From: a virus
Length of the DNA stretch: 41,187 nt
Strand: one strand, 5' to 3'
Virus record (IMG/VR): IMGVR_UViG_3300042396_000609
Coordinates: 1 to 41,187 of that record
Of the stretch, positions 7,495 to 14,202 are shown piece by piece. The notes beneath the pieces were generated by a model that saw nothing but the letters and a program-made list of their open reading frames with translations, was not told where the DNA came from and did no database searches. The number at the start of each line of letters is the position of its first letter. The stretch's first letter is position 1. The position numbers and the translations under genes were made by a program.

Positions 7495-7824
7495 TTATTT
7501 CGCCTTGCCACCCTGGAGGGAGATCGCAGTTTGGTGAGTTGACAATCCACCATCGGAGGTCACGGATTGTGGGCGCACAATATTCGAAGACGAGCCCTGG
7601 GGGAGGGGCTGTTTCTTCGATTGGTGCCTCTCATAAGCTGCCCGGTAGTGGTAGTCCCACGCGAGCCTCATGCACTTACGGATGGCTTGAGATGGAACCA
7701 TGTCGGTCTGGTTCACTTCAAATTCGTAGCGGATGATTTTGGCTAAAATATCTTGGCACTCCGGGGTCAAAGAGACGCCCGGTTTTTTCACTTTTTCACT
7801 GTCTGGTTTTTTGTGCCGACCCAC
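7495..7824 (-). CDS. Leftward RHH-like putative regulator at the lysogeny switch
   Basis: This is the only convincing gene on the minus strand. From a GTG at 7824 it gives about 109 residues (VGRHKKPDSEKV...); a TTG at 7866 would give 123. Residues around 15-60 read as a strand (PGVSLT) followed by two helices (PECQDILAKIIRYE and SQAIRKCMRLAWDY), the pattern of a ribbon-helix-helix DNA-binding protein, with a polar tail. It is transcribed away from the early genes and shares a control region of GTGCAC sites with the gene at 8012. A prophage repressor or anti-repressor role is plausible but inferred. Confidence 0.6.
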   Translation of the reverse strand: MGRHKKPDSEKVKKPGVSLTPECQDILAKIIRYEFEVNQTDMVPSQAIRKCMRLAWDYHYRAAYERHQSKKQPLPQGSSSNIVRPQSVTSDGGLSTHQTAISLQGGKAK

Positions 7825-8011
7825 AACGAAAACAATGTCAGCGAATAGGTGCACCCTTGCAACCAATTATTTTTTTTCGGTGCACAAAAAAATATTTTCG
7901 CCCGCAAACCTTGTCCCCATGCGGATGTCAATAGAAATCTTCGTATGGGGAGAACACCCCATTGACTTTTTTTTATTGATAAAAGTGCACCGAAATAAAA
8001 AAGTGCACCGC
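7825..8011. promoter_or_regulatory. Divergent control region with four GTGCAC operator-like sites
   Basis: This AT-rich stretch separates the leftward and rightward regulator genes. GTGCAC occurs at 7849-7854, 7880-7885, 7985-7990 and 8003-8008. The sites at 7875-7885 (TTTCGGTGCAC) and 7985-7995 (GTGCACCGAAA) are perfect 11-bp inverted copies, so two sites flank each side. A further dyad ATGGGG/CCCCAT (7945-7962) lies in the centre, nested inside GTCAAT/ATTGAC. The last site ends three bases before the ATG at 8012. The layout fits operators of a bidirectional switch; no convincing -35/-10 pair was placed. Confidence 0.6.
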
Positions 8012-8173
8012 ATGACAGCGAGCAACAAAAAACAGGGAGCGTGTTTCCCGATTGATCTCTGGCAGGAGATCAAGCGGGAAGCTGAAGCAAACGACACGAC
8101 ACTGAGCAAAGTGATCGTTCAAGCGGTCCGCGAAATGGTGGATCGGAAAAACAAACGGAGGGCGAAGAAATGA
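8012..8173 (+). CDS. Ribbon-helix-helix DNA-binding protein (CopG/Arc-like)
   Basis: The product has 53 residues. It shows the short RHH plan: strand (GACFPID), helix A (LWQEIKREAEAND), turn, helix B (TLSKVIVQAVREMVD) and a basic tail (RKNKRRAKK). Such proteins bind operators as dimers of dimers. The start is the ATG at 8012, because the upstream extension runs through the AT-rich operator region. No Shine-Dalgarno is present and a GTGCAC site almost touches the start codon, which suggests autoregulation. It overlaps the excisionase-like gene by ATGA. It could be the early repressor (Cro-like); this is inference. Confidence 0.75.
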   Translation: MTASNKKQGACFPIDLWQEIKREAEANDTTLSKVIVQAVREMVDRKNKRRAKK

Positions 8174-8403
8174 ACCTTTCCGATGTTTACATAGACATGC
8201 ACGAGGCTCAGCGCCTCACGGGTTTTTCCAGCCGCTCGATCCGCGACTACATCAAGCGAGGCGAGTTCTGCGCCTCGATGCCACGCGGCCGGTGCGGTGG
8301 CTGGCACATCGTCAGGGAATCCTTCCTCGACTGGTGGGGTTATCGGAACGCCTCCACCGCGAATCGCACGACGGTCCCAGCACGCAAAAGGAGGGCCGCG
8401 TAA
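8170..8403 (+). CDS. Excisionase-like / MerR-type helix-turn-helix protein
   Basis: The product has 77 residues. It reads MHEAQRLTGFSSRSIRDYIKRGEF...GGWHIVRESFLDWW, the helix-turn-helix plan of HTH_17 excisionase-like proteins: a MerR-type winged helix where 'R.....R..FLDW' follows the wing. The C-terminal tail is Arg-rich. Proteins of this type bend DNA at attP to direct excision or act as small regulators. It is coupled to the RHH gene before it and, through TAATG, to the next gene, and lies about 0.7 kb from int. Xis function is likely but not proven. Confidence 0.7.
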   Translation: MNLSDVYIDMHEAQRLTGFSSRSIRDYIKRGEFCASMPRGRCGGWHIVRESFLDWWGYRNASTANRTTVPARKRRAA

Positions 8404-8552
8404 TGAACCTTTATTACTGCCAAGCAAACGGGGTCTTTGGCCGGTTCGGCGATTATGTTTGGGCGAAGTCCCGCGTGGATGCCGAGCTTGAATTTCAGAA
8501 CAAGCACCACTCATGGCCGACTTCGACTCGGCTGGAACGGAGGGCGGCGTAA
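8403..8552 (+). CDS. Small early protein, unknown
   Basis: The product has 49 residues and starts in the TAATG of the previous gene. It is rich in aromatic residues (LYYCQANGVFGRFGDYVW) and contains 'WAKSRVDAELEFQNKH', which resembles small phage proteins with a beta-hairpin followed by a helix. No function can be assigned. The dense overlaps on both sides and GC-rich third codon positions support real coding. Confidence 0.55.
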   Translation: MNLYYCQANGVFGRFGDYVWAKSRVDAELEFQNKHHSWPTSTRLERRAA

Positions 8553-8659
8553 TGGACCACGACACGACGCTTCGCTGTATCGGATACGCAATCGACTTCC
8601 TGCAAGTTATCACCCTGCCGCTCATTTTGGCGGCGATCACTTGGAGGCTGGCACGATGA
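8552..8659 (+). CDS. Very small single-span membrane protein
   Basis: The product has 35 residues with one hydrophobic helix (AIDFLQVITLPLILAAITW) and a basic end (RLAR). The start overlaps the upstream TAA (TAATG) and the stop overlaps the next ATG (ATGA). Small membrane proteins in early regions can affect superinfection or lysis inhibition, but nothing specific is visible. Coding is supported mainly by the overlaps. Confidence 0.45.
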   Translation: MDHDTTLRCIGYAIDFLQVITLPLILAAITWRLAR

Positions 8660-8850
8660 GCCGGTGGATCCCCGCAGCGGTTGAGATGCCGGATGAAGAC
8701 ATCGAGGTCATCATCCACACGGCTGATGACGATGTGGCGACCGGCTTTTTGGATGCCGGCGTCTGGCGGTTTACGAATGCGGCCCGCGTTTTGGTGCCGG
8801 TCCTTCACTGGCAAAACCTCCCCGAACCTCCCGAGGAGGGCGCGAAATGA
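8656..8850 (+). CDS. DUF551-like protein
   Basis: The product has 64 residues. It shows the DUF551 pattern: 'RWIPAAVEMPDED' at the start, two short strands (IEVIIHT and DVATGFLDAGVWRF) and 'VPVLHWQNLPEPP' at the end, matching the usual W-I-P...L-P and H-W-x-x-L-P-x-P-P signatures. This family is common in phage early regions and has no settled function. The gene overlaps both neighbours by ATGA. Confidence 0.75.
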   Translation: MSRWIPAAVEMPDEDIEVIIHTADDDVATGFLDAGVWRFTNAARVLVPVLHWQNLPEPPEEGAK

Positions 8851-9017
8851 GCGCGTGGGAAGCCGTTCTTCTCTCCTCGATCGCCTTCGGGTCCATGTGG
8901 GCCTGCTACTGCCTCGGCTTTCGTGATGGGCGCATGAATGAGCGCCGTCGCCAAGAGCGCTACTACCGCCGCGAGGAGTTCGGGCGCGACTGGGACAACA
9001 TGGAGGATTTCGACTGA
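8847..9017 (+). CDS. Small membrane-anchored protein, unknown
   Basis: The product has 56 residues with a hydrophobic N-terminal segment (AVLLSSIAFGSMWACYCLG), followed by a highly charged Arg/Glu tail (NERRRQERYYRREEFGRDW). This suggests a short anchor with a cytoplasmic basic region. No family is recognised. ATGA overlap with the DUF551 gene supports expression in the same operon. Confidence 0.5.
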   Translation: MSAWEAVLLSSIAFGSMWACYCLGFRDGRMNERRRQERYYRREEFGRDWDNMEDFD

Positions 9018-9030
9018 TTTTGCCTCGCTA

Positions 9031-9045
9031 GTCCCCAAGGGGGAC
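9031..9045 (+). other. Short hairpin before the recombination operon
   Basis: GTCCCC-AAG-GGGGAC forms a 6-bp stem in the 94-base gap 9018-9111 before the Sak4-like gene. No T-run follows. The rest of the gap is A/C-rich (CAAACAACAAACAAACC) and carries only a weak AGAG-type ribosome site before the ATG at 9112. Confidence 0.3.
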
Positions 9046-9111
9046 GCAGGGGCCAAGGGGGGCTGCGCATCCCAAAAAACGCAGACCAAACAACAAACAA
9101 ACCAGAGTGAT

Positions 9112-10044
9112 ATGAAAATTGTAAAAGGAAAACAACAGCGGCCACAGCGGGTGGTCATTTACGGGGTCGAGAGCGTCGGCAAGACGACCTTTGCCAGCAA
9201 GTTCCCTTCTCCCTTGTTCCTCGACATTGAGGGCGGTAGCAACCACCTCGCCGTGGACCGCGTCGCGGTCTCGAGTTGGAAGGAACTCGGCGAGTGCATC
9301 CAAGAAGCCAGCCGGACGGATTACGAGACGATCGTGATCGACTCGGCAGACTGGGCGGAGCGGTTGGCGGTTGAAGACCTGCTCGCTACGAACAAGAAGC
9401 AGAGCGTCGAGGATTTCGGATTCGGCAAGGGCTGGGTGATGGCGGCGGAAAAGGTCAGCCGGTTTTTGACCGCTCTCGATATGCTCATCGACGCGGGTAA
9501 ACATGTGGTTGTCCTGGCTCACAGCAAAGTTCAGCGCACCGAGCCGCCGGACATCCTCGCCGCTTACGACCGTTACGAGTTGAAGCTGTCGAAGCAGTCC
9601 TCTCCGCTGGTCAAAGAGTGGGCGGATGAACTTTGGTTTTTCAGGTTCAAAACCAAGGCCGTATCGCAGGAGGGTGGCAAAGCCAAGGGGGTAGGGGGCA
9701 AGGAGCGGGTGATCTACACAACCCACTCGGCAGCCTACGACGCCAAGACCCGCTCGGGCCTCGCCGAGGAGTTGCCGATGGAGTGGGAATCGGTCGCGCA
9801 TGTCTTCGGCAAACCTGCACCCAAAACCTCGGCGCCTGTCGAAATCCTCGGTGCCGAGACGATGGCGGCCATGGAGTTGTTGGAAGCCAACGAGGAGGCG
9901 GTGAATACCTTCCTAACCGGCAACGGATCCATCCAAGAGGGCGAGACCTGGCGCAATGCCTCGCCGAAGTTGCTGGCACAAATCAAATCCCGCCCGCAAG
10001 CGCTCATCGCCAAGGCGACCGCCCAAATGGAGGTCGCAGCGTGA
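9112..10044 (+). CDS. Sak4-like RecA-fold ATPase (AAA_24), single-strand annealing
   Basis: The product has 310 residues. The Walker A motif is GVESVGKT (18-25); the Walker B strand TIVIDSADW places Asp77. 'HVVVLAHSKVQRTEPPD' and 'YELKLSKQSSPLVKEWADELWF' follow, as expected for the AAA_24/Sak4 family of small phage RecA-like ATPases that act in strand annealing with an SSB. The C-terminal 70 residues are helical and variable. I start at ATG 9112, because it precedes the conserved core by 12 residues and follows an A-rich leader. The next two genes (nuclease, SSB-like) make a recombination set. Confidence 0.85.
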   Translation: MKIVKGKQQRPQRVVIYGVESVGKTTFASKFPSPLFLDIEGGSNHLAVDRVAVSSWKELGECIQEASRTDYETIVIDSADWAERLAVEDLLATNKKQSVEDFGFGKGWVMAAEKVSRFLTALDMLIDAGKHVVVLAHSKVQRTEPPDILAAYDRYELKLSKQSSPLVKEWADELWFFRFKTKAVSQEGGKAKGVGGKERVIYTTHSAAYDAKTRSGLAEELPMEWESVAHVFGKPAPKTSAPVEILGAETMAAMELLEANEEAVNTFLTGNGSIQEGETWRNASPKLLAQIKSRPQALIAKATAQMEVAA

Positions 10045-11048
10045 TTAAGGAAATCTCTCCGAGTTCCCTGCCGAAGCTGGCCGAGTGCGCCCTATTTACG
10101 GGCGCGCCCGGCACCAGCGCGGCAGCGGAGCGTGGGACGCTTCTGGATCGAGCGATCCGCGAGCTTTTGGTTGATGATCCCACGACCTTCGACGCGCTGA
10201 CCGCCGAGGATCAAGCGGTGGCGCGGTGGGGCGTGGACGAACTCCGCACGCTCTCCGGTGGCTACCATGTCGAGACCCGCGAGGAGCATCTCGGTATGGA
10301 GGTGCCGGGCCTTTCCAAACCCGGAACGGCCGATGCGGTATGCGTTCGCGCTCAGTGGGTGGCAGATGTAAAAACGGGAGCCGTCAGGAGTTATAGGGAA
10401 CAATTAAGTGCCTATTGTTTAGCCTGTATGCACGAGCACTTTGCGGACTCGTGGACGGCCCATGTCGTCTATGTAGACCAACGCCTCCGCCGCACCTACA
10501 CCTTCACCCGCGAGCAAGCCGAGGCGACCGTTTCGGCGGTGATTGCCGAGGCGTCGAGCCGGTTGGCGGAGCCGACGCCGAATGAGTATTGCGGCTGGTG
10601 CGCTCATCAAAACGGGTGCCGCGCCTTGGTGCGTCAATCCTCCGAGGCGCTGGCGCTGGTCAAGTCCGACCTCGCACTCTCCGACATCCGCGACCAAATC
10701 CTCGCCAATCCGGTCGAGCTGTCGGCCTTCGCTGCGAACTGGAAGCTCGCCGAGAAACAGATCGCCGAGCCGGTCATCGATGCTCTGAAGGAACGCCTCG
10801 CCGCTGGTGAGGACATCCCCGGCTGGAAGGTCACGACCGGCGCGGGGCGTCAGTTCGTCGAGGCCGATGCCATCGCTCGGGCCTCCGCCAATGTTTCAAA
10901 AGAGACGCTCATCCTCGCCCTAGGCGGAAAAATGAGCGCCGACAAATTTCGCCAATTCTGCCTCGAAGCCGGGGTGGAAGTGGATGAATCCGCGGTGAAA
11001 GCAGGGTCACCCATTAACACCCTGCGCCAAATCAAATCCAAAAAATAA
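10041..11048 (+). CDS. PD-(D/E)XK nuclease with Cas4/AddB-type iron-sulfur cysteines
   Basis: The product has 335 residues. The start is a GTG whose last two bases begin the upstream TGA (GTGA). The nuclease core shows GTADAV (Asp98) and VADVKTG (Asp109, Lys111). One cysteine near the N-terminus (Cys16 in LAECALF) and three later (Cys184, Cys187, Cys193 in CGWCAHQNGC) match the C-xn-CxxC-x5-C iron-sulfur layout of Cas4 and AddB nucleases. The ~130 C-terminal residues may be a separate helical domain. It probably resects DNA ends for the Sak4-like annealing system next to it. Confidence 0.85.
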   Translation: MIKEISPSSLPKLAECALFTGAPGTSAAAERGTLLDRAIRELLVDDPTTFDALTAEDQAVARWGVDELRTLSGGYHVETREEHLGMEVPGLSKPGTADAVCVRAQWVADVKTGAVRSYREQLSAYCLACMHEHFADSWTAHVVYVDQRLRRTYTFTREQAEATVSAVIAEASSRLAEPTPNEYCGWCAHQNGCRALVRQSSEALALVKSDLALSDIRDQILANPVELSAFAANWKLAEKQIAEPVIDALKERLAAGEDIPGWKVTTGAGRQFVEADAIARASANVSKETLILALGGKMSADKFRQFCLEAGVEVDESAVKAGSPINTLRQIKSKK

Positions 11049-11049
11049 T

Positions 11050-11472
11050 ATGCCTACCTACAAACAACAGGAACCCCAAGCCCCACAGATCACGCCCGGA
11101 AAACACAAGGTCGAGATCGAGGGCGCGGAACTCAAGATCAGCGACCGAACCGGAAACGAATACATCCGCCTTAAGTGCCGGGTGAAACTCCCGGACGGCA
11201 GCAACGGCGGCACCATCTACGACAACATGGTCTTCACGGCCAAGTCGGCTTGGAAGATCGACCAAATCCGCGAGGCGCTGGGCTTTGCCATCATCCCAAA
11301 CGAGGACGCGAGCGTGGAGCCGGAACACCTCGTCGGGCGCACCGGCACGGTGATCGTGGAGCACAATGACGACACGGGATACCACGAGATTGACAGTTGG
11401 GTTTCACCCAAATCCTCGGTCCCCGCGCCGAAAGCCAAACCCGCCAAAGAGACCGACGACATCCCGTTTTGA
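11050..11472 (+). CDS. Single-stranded DNA-binding-like protein (DUF669-type)
   Basis: The product has 140 residues. The N-terminal 110 residues look like an OB-type beta barrel (GKHKVEIEGAELKISD, EYIRLKCRVKLPDG, GRTGTVIVEHND). The tail is disordered and Pro/Lys-rich and ends in ETDDIPF, the acidic D-D-I-P-F end typical of SSB proteins, which recruits partners. It is placed just after the Sak4-like ATPase and nuclease genes, a common arrangement for DUF669/SSB-like phage proteins. Confidence 0.75.
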   Translation: MPTYKQQEPQAPQITPGKHKVEIEGAELKISDRTGNEYIRLKCRVKLPDGSNGGTIYDNMVFTAKSAWKIDQIREALGFAIIPNEDASVEPEHLVGRTGTVIVEHNDDTGYHEIDSWVSPKSSVPAPKAKPAKETDDIPF

Positions 11473-11475
11473 TTT

Positions 11476-12945
11476 ATGCAATCGATCATAATCGACCCAG
11501 AGTTCAAGGCGCTAATCCCCCCGTTAGCGCCTGACGAACTCAGCCAACTGGAAGCCAACATTCTGCGCGATGGGTGCCGCGACCCGCTGGTGGTGTGGAC
11601 GGTTCCGCCTGATGAAAGCGAATTTGAACCAGAAGAACTAACCGGGAGACTTTTAACAGAAGAAGAAATTGAGGAATCTGTTGGTGATGTCTGTATGGGT
11701 TGGCAGGCCGAATTTATAGCCAGAAGCGGGAAGTTTGCTTTTGTTCGCTACCGCAACCCATCGGATGAATACATGCAAGACTGGCGCAATTCTTGGGTGC
11801 TTGGCGTTGAAGGACCAGATGCGGGTTTTTTGGAACCCAACGGTGAAATTCTGATCGACGGACACAACCGCCACGAGATTTGCACGCGCCATGGCGTTTC
11901 GTTTGAGACGGTGCAAATGCCTCACGCCGACAGATCAGAGGCTCTTGTGTGGATTATCCGAAACCAATTCGGCCGGCGAAATCTCCCGGCTTATGAGAGG
12001 GCAAGGCTGGCACTCAAGATGAAAAAGCTGATTGCCTCGCGAGCAAAGCTAAATCAATCCGAAGGCGGTGGTGGCGGCATAGCAGGTTGTCAGAAATCTG
12101 ACAAAGTGGTCGATCATATCGACACTAAGCGCGAACTCGCCGAAATGGCCGGGGTATCACATGATACCATCGCCAAGGTTGAGAAGATCGAAGAGAGAGC
12201 AACTCCGCAAGTTAAAGCCAAGCTGGCGAGCGGAGAAATTAGCATCAACCAAGCGCACAAGGACATCGTTAAAGAAGAGAAGCGGGAAGAAAAGCAGCAA
12301 AAGCTCCGCAACGCGGTTGAAGAAATCGCGAGCACTCCTGACTTTCTGTCCGTCTGCGACATCAGGGCTTGCTCGATGGCGGATTTATTCCAAGGCATTG
12401 AGCATCTTGACGCGGTTGTAACAGACCCGCCCTACCCAGAGGAGTTTTTGCCGCTGTATGAAGAGCTGGCAAGGCACTGCGCGAAAATTGGCGTGAAGGT
12501 GGTTGCGGCCATGGCAGGGCAGAGCTACCTGCCGCAAATCTACGCGGCCATGAGCAAACACCTGAAATATCGGTGGACGCTCGCCTACATGACGCCAGGC
12601 GGCCAAGCGGTTCAGCAATGGCAGGCGAAGGTCAACACATTCTGGAAGCCGATTCTGTTATTCGGTGAAGCAGACGAATGGTTTGGCGATGTCGCCATAA
12701 GCAAGGTGAACGACAACGACAAGCGGTTTCACGGTTGGGGCCAATCCGAGAGCGGAATGGTCGATCTGGTTGATCGGCTAACCAAGCCAGGAGACCTGAT
12801 TTGCGATCCGTTTGTTGGAGCCGGAACAACGGCGGTTGCGGCTCTCGCTTTGGGCCGTCGATTCATCGGATGCGACATTGATCCGTTTCATGCGGAAACC
12901 GCAAAGGCCCGTGCATTGCAAGCATTTTCACAATTAAAAAAATGA
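11476..12945 (+). CDS. ParB-like nuclease domain fused to DNA adenine/cytosine-N4 methyltransferase
   Basis: The product has 489 residues. Residues 1-160 form a ParB/Srx-like domain (ILIDGHNRHEICTRHG is the conserved GHxR motif), followed by a KorB-like HTH region (REL AEMAGVSHDTIAKVEKI around 220-240). From about 290 on is a beta-class methyltransferase: DPPY at 317-320 (motif IV) precedes FVGAGTT at 446-452 (AdoMet-binding motif I). No restriction partner is nearby, so it is an orphan enzyme that may protect phage DNA or mark regulatory sites. Parts of the N-terminal half (11630-12350) are more AT-rich than the neighbours. Confidence 0.88.
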   Translation: MQSIIIDPEFKALIPPLAPDELSQLEANILRDGCRDPLVVWTVPPDESEFEPEELTGRLLTEEEIEESVGDVCMGWQAEFIARSGKFAFVRYRNPSDEYMQDWRNSWVLGVEGPDAGFLEPNGEILIDGHNRHEICTRHGVSFETVQMPHADRSEALVWIIRNQFGRRNLPAYERARLALKMKKLIASRAKLNQSEGGGGGIAGCQKSDKVVDHIDTKRELAEMAGVSHDTIAKVEKIEERATPQVKAKLASGEISINQAHKDIVKEEKREEKQQKLRNAVEEIASTPDFLSVCDIRACSMADLFQGIEHLDAVVTDPPYPEEFLPLYEELARHCAKIGVKVVAAMAGQSYLPQIYAAMSKHLKYRWTLAYMTPGGQAVQQWQAKVNTFWKPILLFGEADEWFGDVAISKVNDNDKRFHGWGQSESGMVDLVDRLTKPGDLICDPFVGAGTTAVAALALGRRFIGCDIDPFHAETAKARALQAFSQLKK

Positions 12946-13400
12946 CTACTCAAGAAAGAACAGGGTGGAGAGATCAAGCATTGAGCGAACGCCACCGGGA
13001 GTGGGGAATAAATTGTCCTGCTGTGGACTTGGATTTCCTGATGGTCGAATACGACTACGGGAAACCGGCTGGCATTATTGAATATAAAAACTTTAGAGCA
13101 CGGCCTGTTTCAAGAGTTCACCCTACAATCCGAGCGCTTTCGTATTTAGCGACCCGCGCAGAAATCCCGTTCTTTGTGGTTAGATACATGGGGCCAAAAG
13201 ATTGCTCAAATTGGAAGTTTGATATTTCACCAATTAACCGAATTGCTGAATCGGCTTGCGCGACACACTTAAACAGTGAGATCGGATCAAGCGGATATTT
13301 AATTGAAGCTGAGTTTGTTTCGTTTCTCTACGCAATCAGAGGGCGAGGCTTTCAACTTCCCGAGGAAGTTGCCTACCACTTGCTGAATTCAAAGATTTGA
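12942..13400 (+). CDS. Putative PD-(D/E)XK-like nuclease
   Basis: The product has 152 residues and is coupled to the methyltransferase gene by ATGA. The N-terminus reads WRDQALSERHREWGINCPAVD-x-DFLMVEYDYGKPAGIIEYKN: an Asp in a strand and, about 20 residues later, Glu-Tyr-Lys, which fits the D...ExK active site of small PD-(D/E)XK nucleases. The rest is mixed alpha/beta without a recognised domain. The gene is less GC-rich than the genome. Given the fused methyltransferase upstream, a restriction-like or recombination role is possible but unproven. Confidence 0.6.
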   Translation: MTTQERTGWRDQALSERHREWGINCPAVDLDFLMVEYDYGKPAGIIEYKNFRARPVSRVHPTIRALSYLATRAEIPFFVVRYMGPKDCSNWKFDISPINRIAESACATHLNSEIGSSGYLIEAEFVSFLYAIRGRGFQLPEEVAYHLLNSKI

Positions 13401-13411
13401 AAGGCGATTCA

Positions 13412-13549
13412 ATGGGCGCAACTAAACAACACCAACTTGAGGAAATGGAAAAAGAGGCCGAGCGGATGGATGCCATAGCAAGGGCCGCAGGGTTTGATGA
13501 TTACGCCGAATACGAGGCGTATTATTCCGCAATGGAGAAGGAAGATTAA
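13412..13549 (+). CDS. Small acidic helical protein
   Basis: The product has 45 residues and is highly charged (EEMEKEAERMDAIARAAG, then YAEYEAYYSAMEKED). A single long helix with an aromatic patch is predicted. No family is recognised. It fills the gap between the nuclease-like gene and the next small gene and ends one base before the following ATG. Confidence 0.5.
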   Translation: MGATKQHQLEEMEKEAERMDAIARAAGFDDYAEYEAYYSAMEKED

Positions 13550-13550
13550 C

Positions 13551-13748
13551 ATGACCCACGACCTCTCGCTCCGCATCTCCATCTGTCTGAACGGCTGCCC
13601 GATCGGGCCGCGCATTCAACGCCTGGAGCCGCTGCCGAACTACCGGCACACTTACTCGCTGGCAGAACAGGCGGTGGCGGAGGCCGACATGGAGCGCGTT
13701 CGGAAATACATCGAGCGCAATGCAAACACAATGAAGGGGAAGAAATAA
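13551..13748 (+). CDS. Small early protein, unknown
   Basis: The product has 65 residues. A Cys-containing N-terminal half (SLRISICLNGCPIGPRIQRLEP) is followed by a long charged helix (LAEQAVAEADMERVRKYIERN). I start at ATG 13551, which directly follows the previous stop; an upstream in-frame ATG at 13494 would overlap the whole preceding gene. It ends one base before the replication gene. No function is visible. Confidence 0.5.
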   Translation: MTHDLSLRISICLNGCPIGPRIQRLEPLPNYRHTYSLAEQAVAEADMERVRKYIERNANTMKGKK

Positions 13749-13749
13749 T

Positions 13750-14202
13750 ATGGCCGGAGAATGGCTGAAAATCGAGCACCATGTGGCTGAAAAGCCCGAG
13801 GTGCTCCAGATCGCGGCGACCTGCGAAATGGATCCGGATTTAGTGGTCGGCAGGCTCGTGAAGGTATGGGCCTGGGCGTCCCGAAATTGTCCCGCTGGCG
13901 GAAGGACACACATCGCGGCGATGCCACATTTGAACACGATCGGGGGTCACGAACGCTTCGCGCAAAGTATGGTCGAAGCGGGCTGGTTGAAGATCAAAGA
14001 CACGGAAATGACCTTCGTGAACTTTGACAGGCACATAAGCCAAAGCGCTAAGGAGCGAGCACTTAACGCGGCGAACAAAGCCAAGCAACGGCGTCCCGAT
14101 TATGTCCCGAAAATGTCCCGATCCGAGAAGGACAAAAACGGGACCAGAGAAGAGAAGAATAAAGAGCGGTCTTGCGACCGCTTCCTCCCTACCTGCGTAT
14201 GA
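13750..14202 (+). CDS. Putative phage replication initiator / helicase loader
   Basis: The product has 150 residues. The N-terminal 95 residues (EWLKIEHHVAEKPEVLQIA, DLVVGRLVKVWAWAS, and MVEAGWLKI...FVNFDRHIS) have the layout of winged-helix replication proteins that precede DnaB-type helicases in phages. The C-terminal part is a short charged linker (KMSRSEKDKNGTREEKNKE), where longer relatives have a helicase-interaction domain. The gene overlaps the DnaB gene by ATGA, so the two are translationally coupled. The role is inferred from the N-terminal pattern and from position. Confidence 0.65.
   Translation: MAGEWLKIEHHVAEKPEVLQIAATCEMDPDLVVGRLVKVWAWASRNCPAGGRTHIAAMPHLNTIGGHERFAQSMVEAGWLKIKDTEMTFVNFDRHISQSAKERALNAANKAKQRRPDYVPKMSRSEKDKNGTREEKNKERSCDRFLPTCV
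14165..14182 (+). other. Perfect hairpin just before the helicase start
   Basis: AGCGGTC-TTGC-GACCGCT forms a 7-bp perfect stem inside the 3' end of the replication initiator gene, 17 bases before the DnaB ATG. It could regulate helicase translation or stabilise the transcript. No T-run follows, so a terminator is unlikely. Confidence 0.4.

Noticed and set aside
7962-7990. A sigma-70 promoter from TTGACT at 7962 for the rightward RHH gene
   Set aside because: At a 17-base spacing the -10 position is GTGCAC, which is not -10-like; other spacings are too short or too long.
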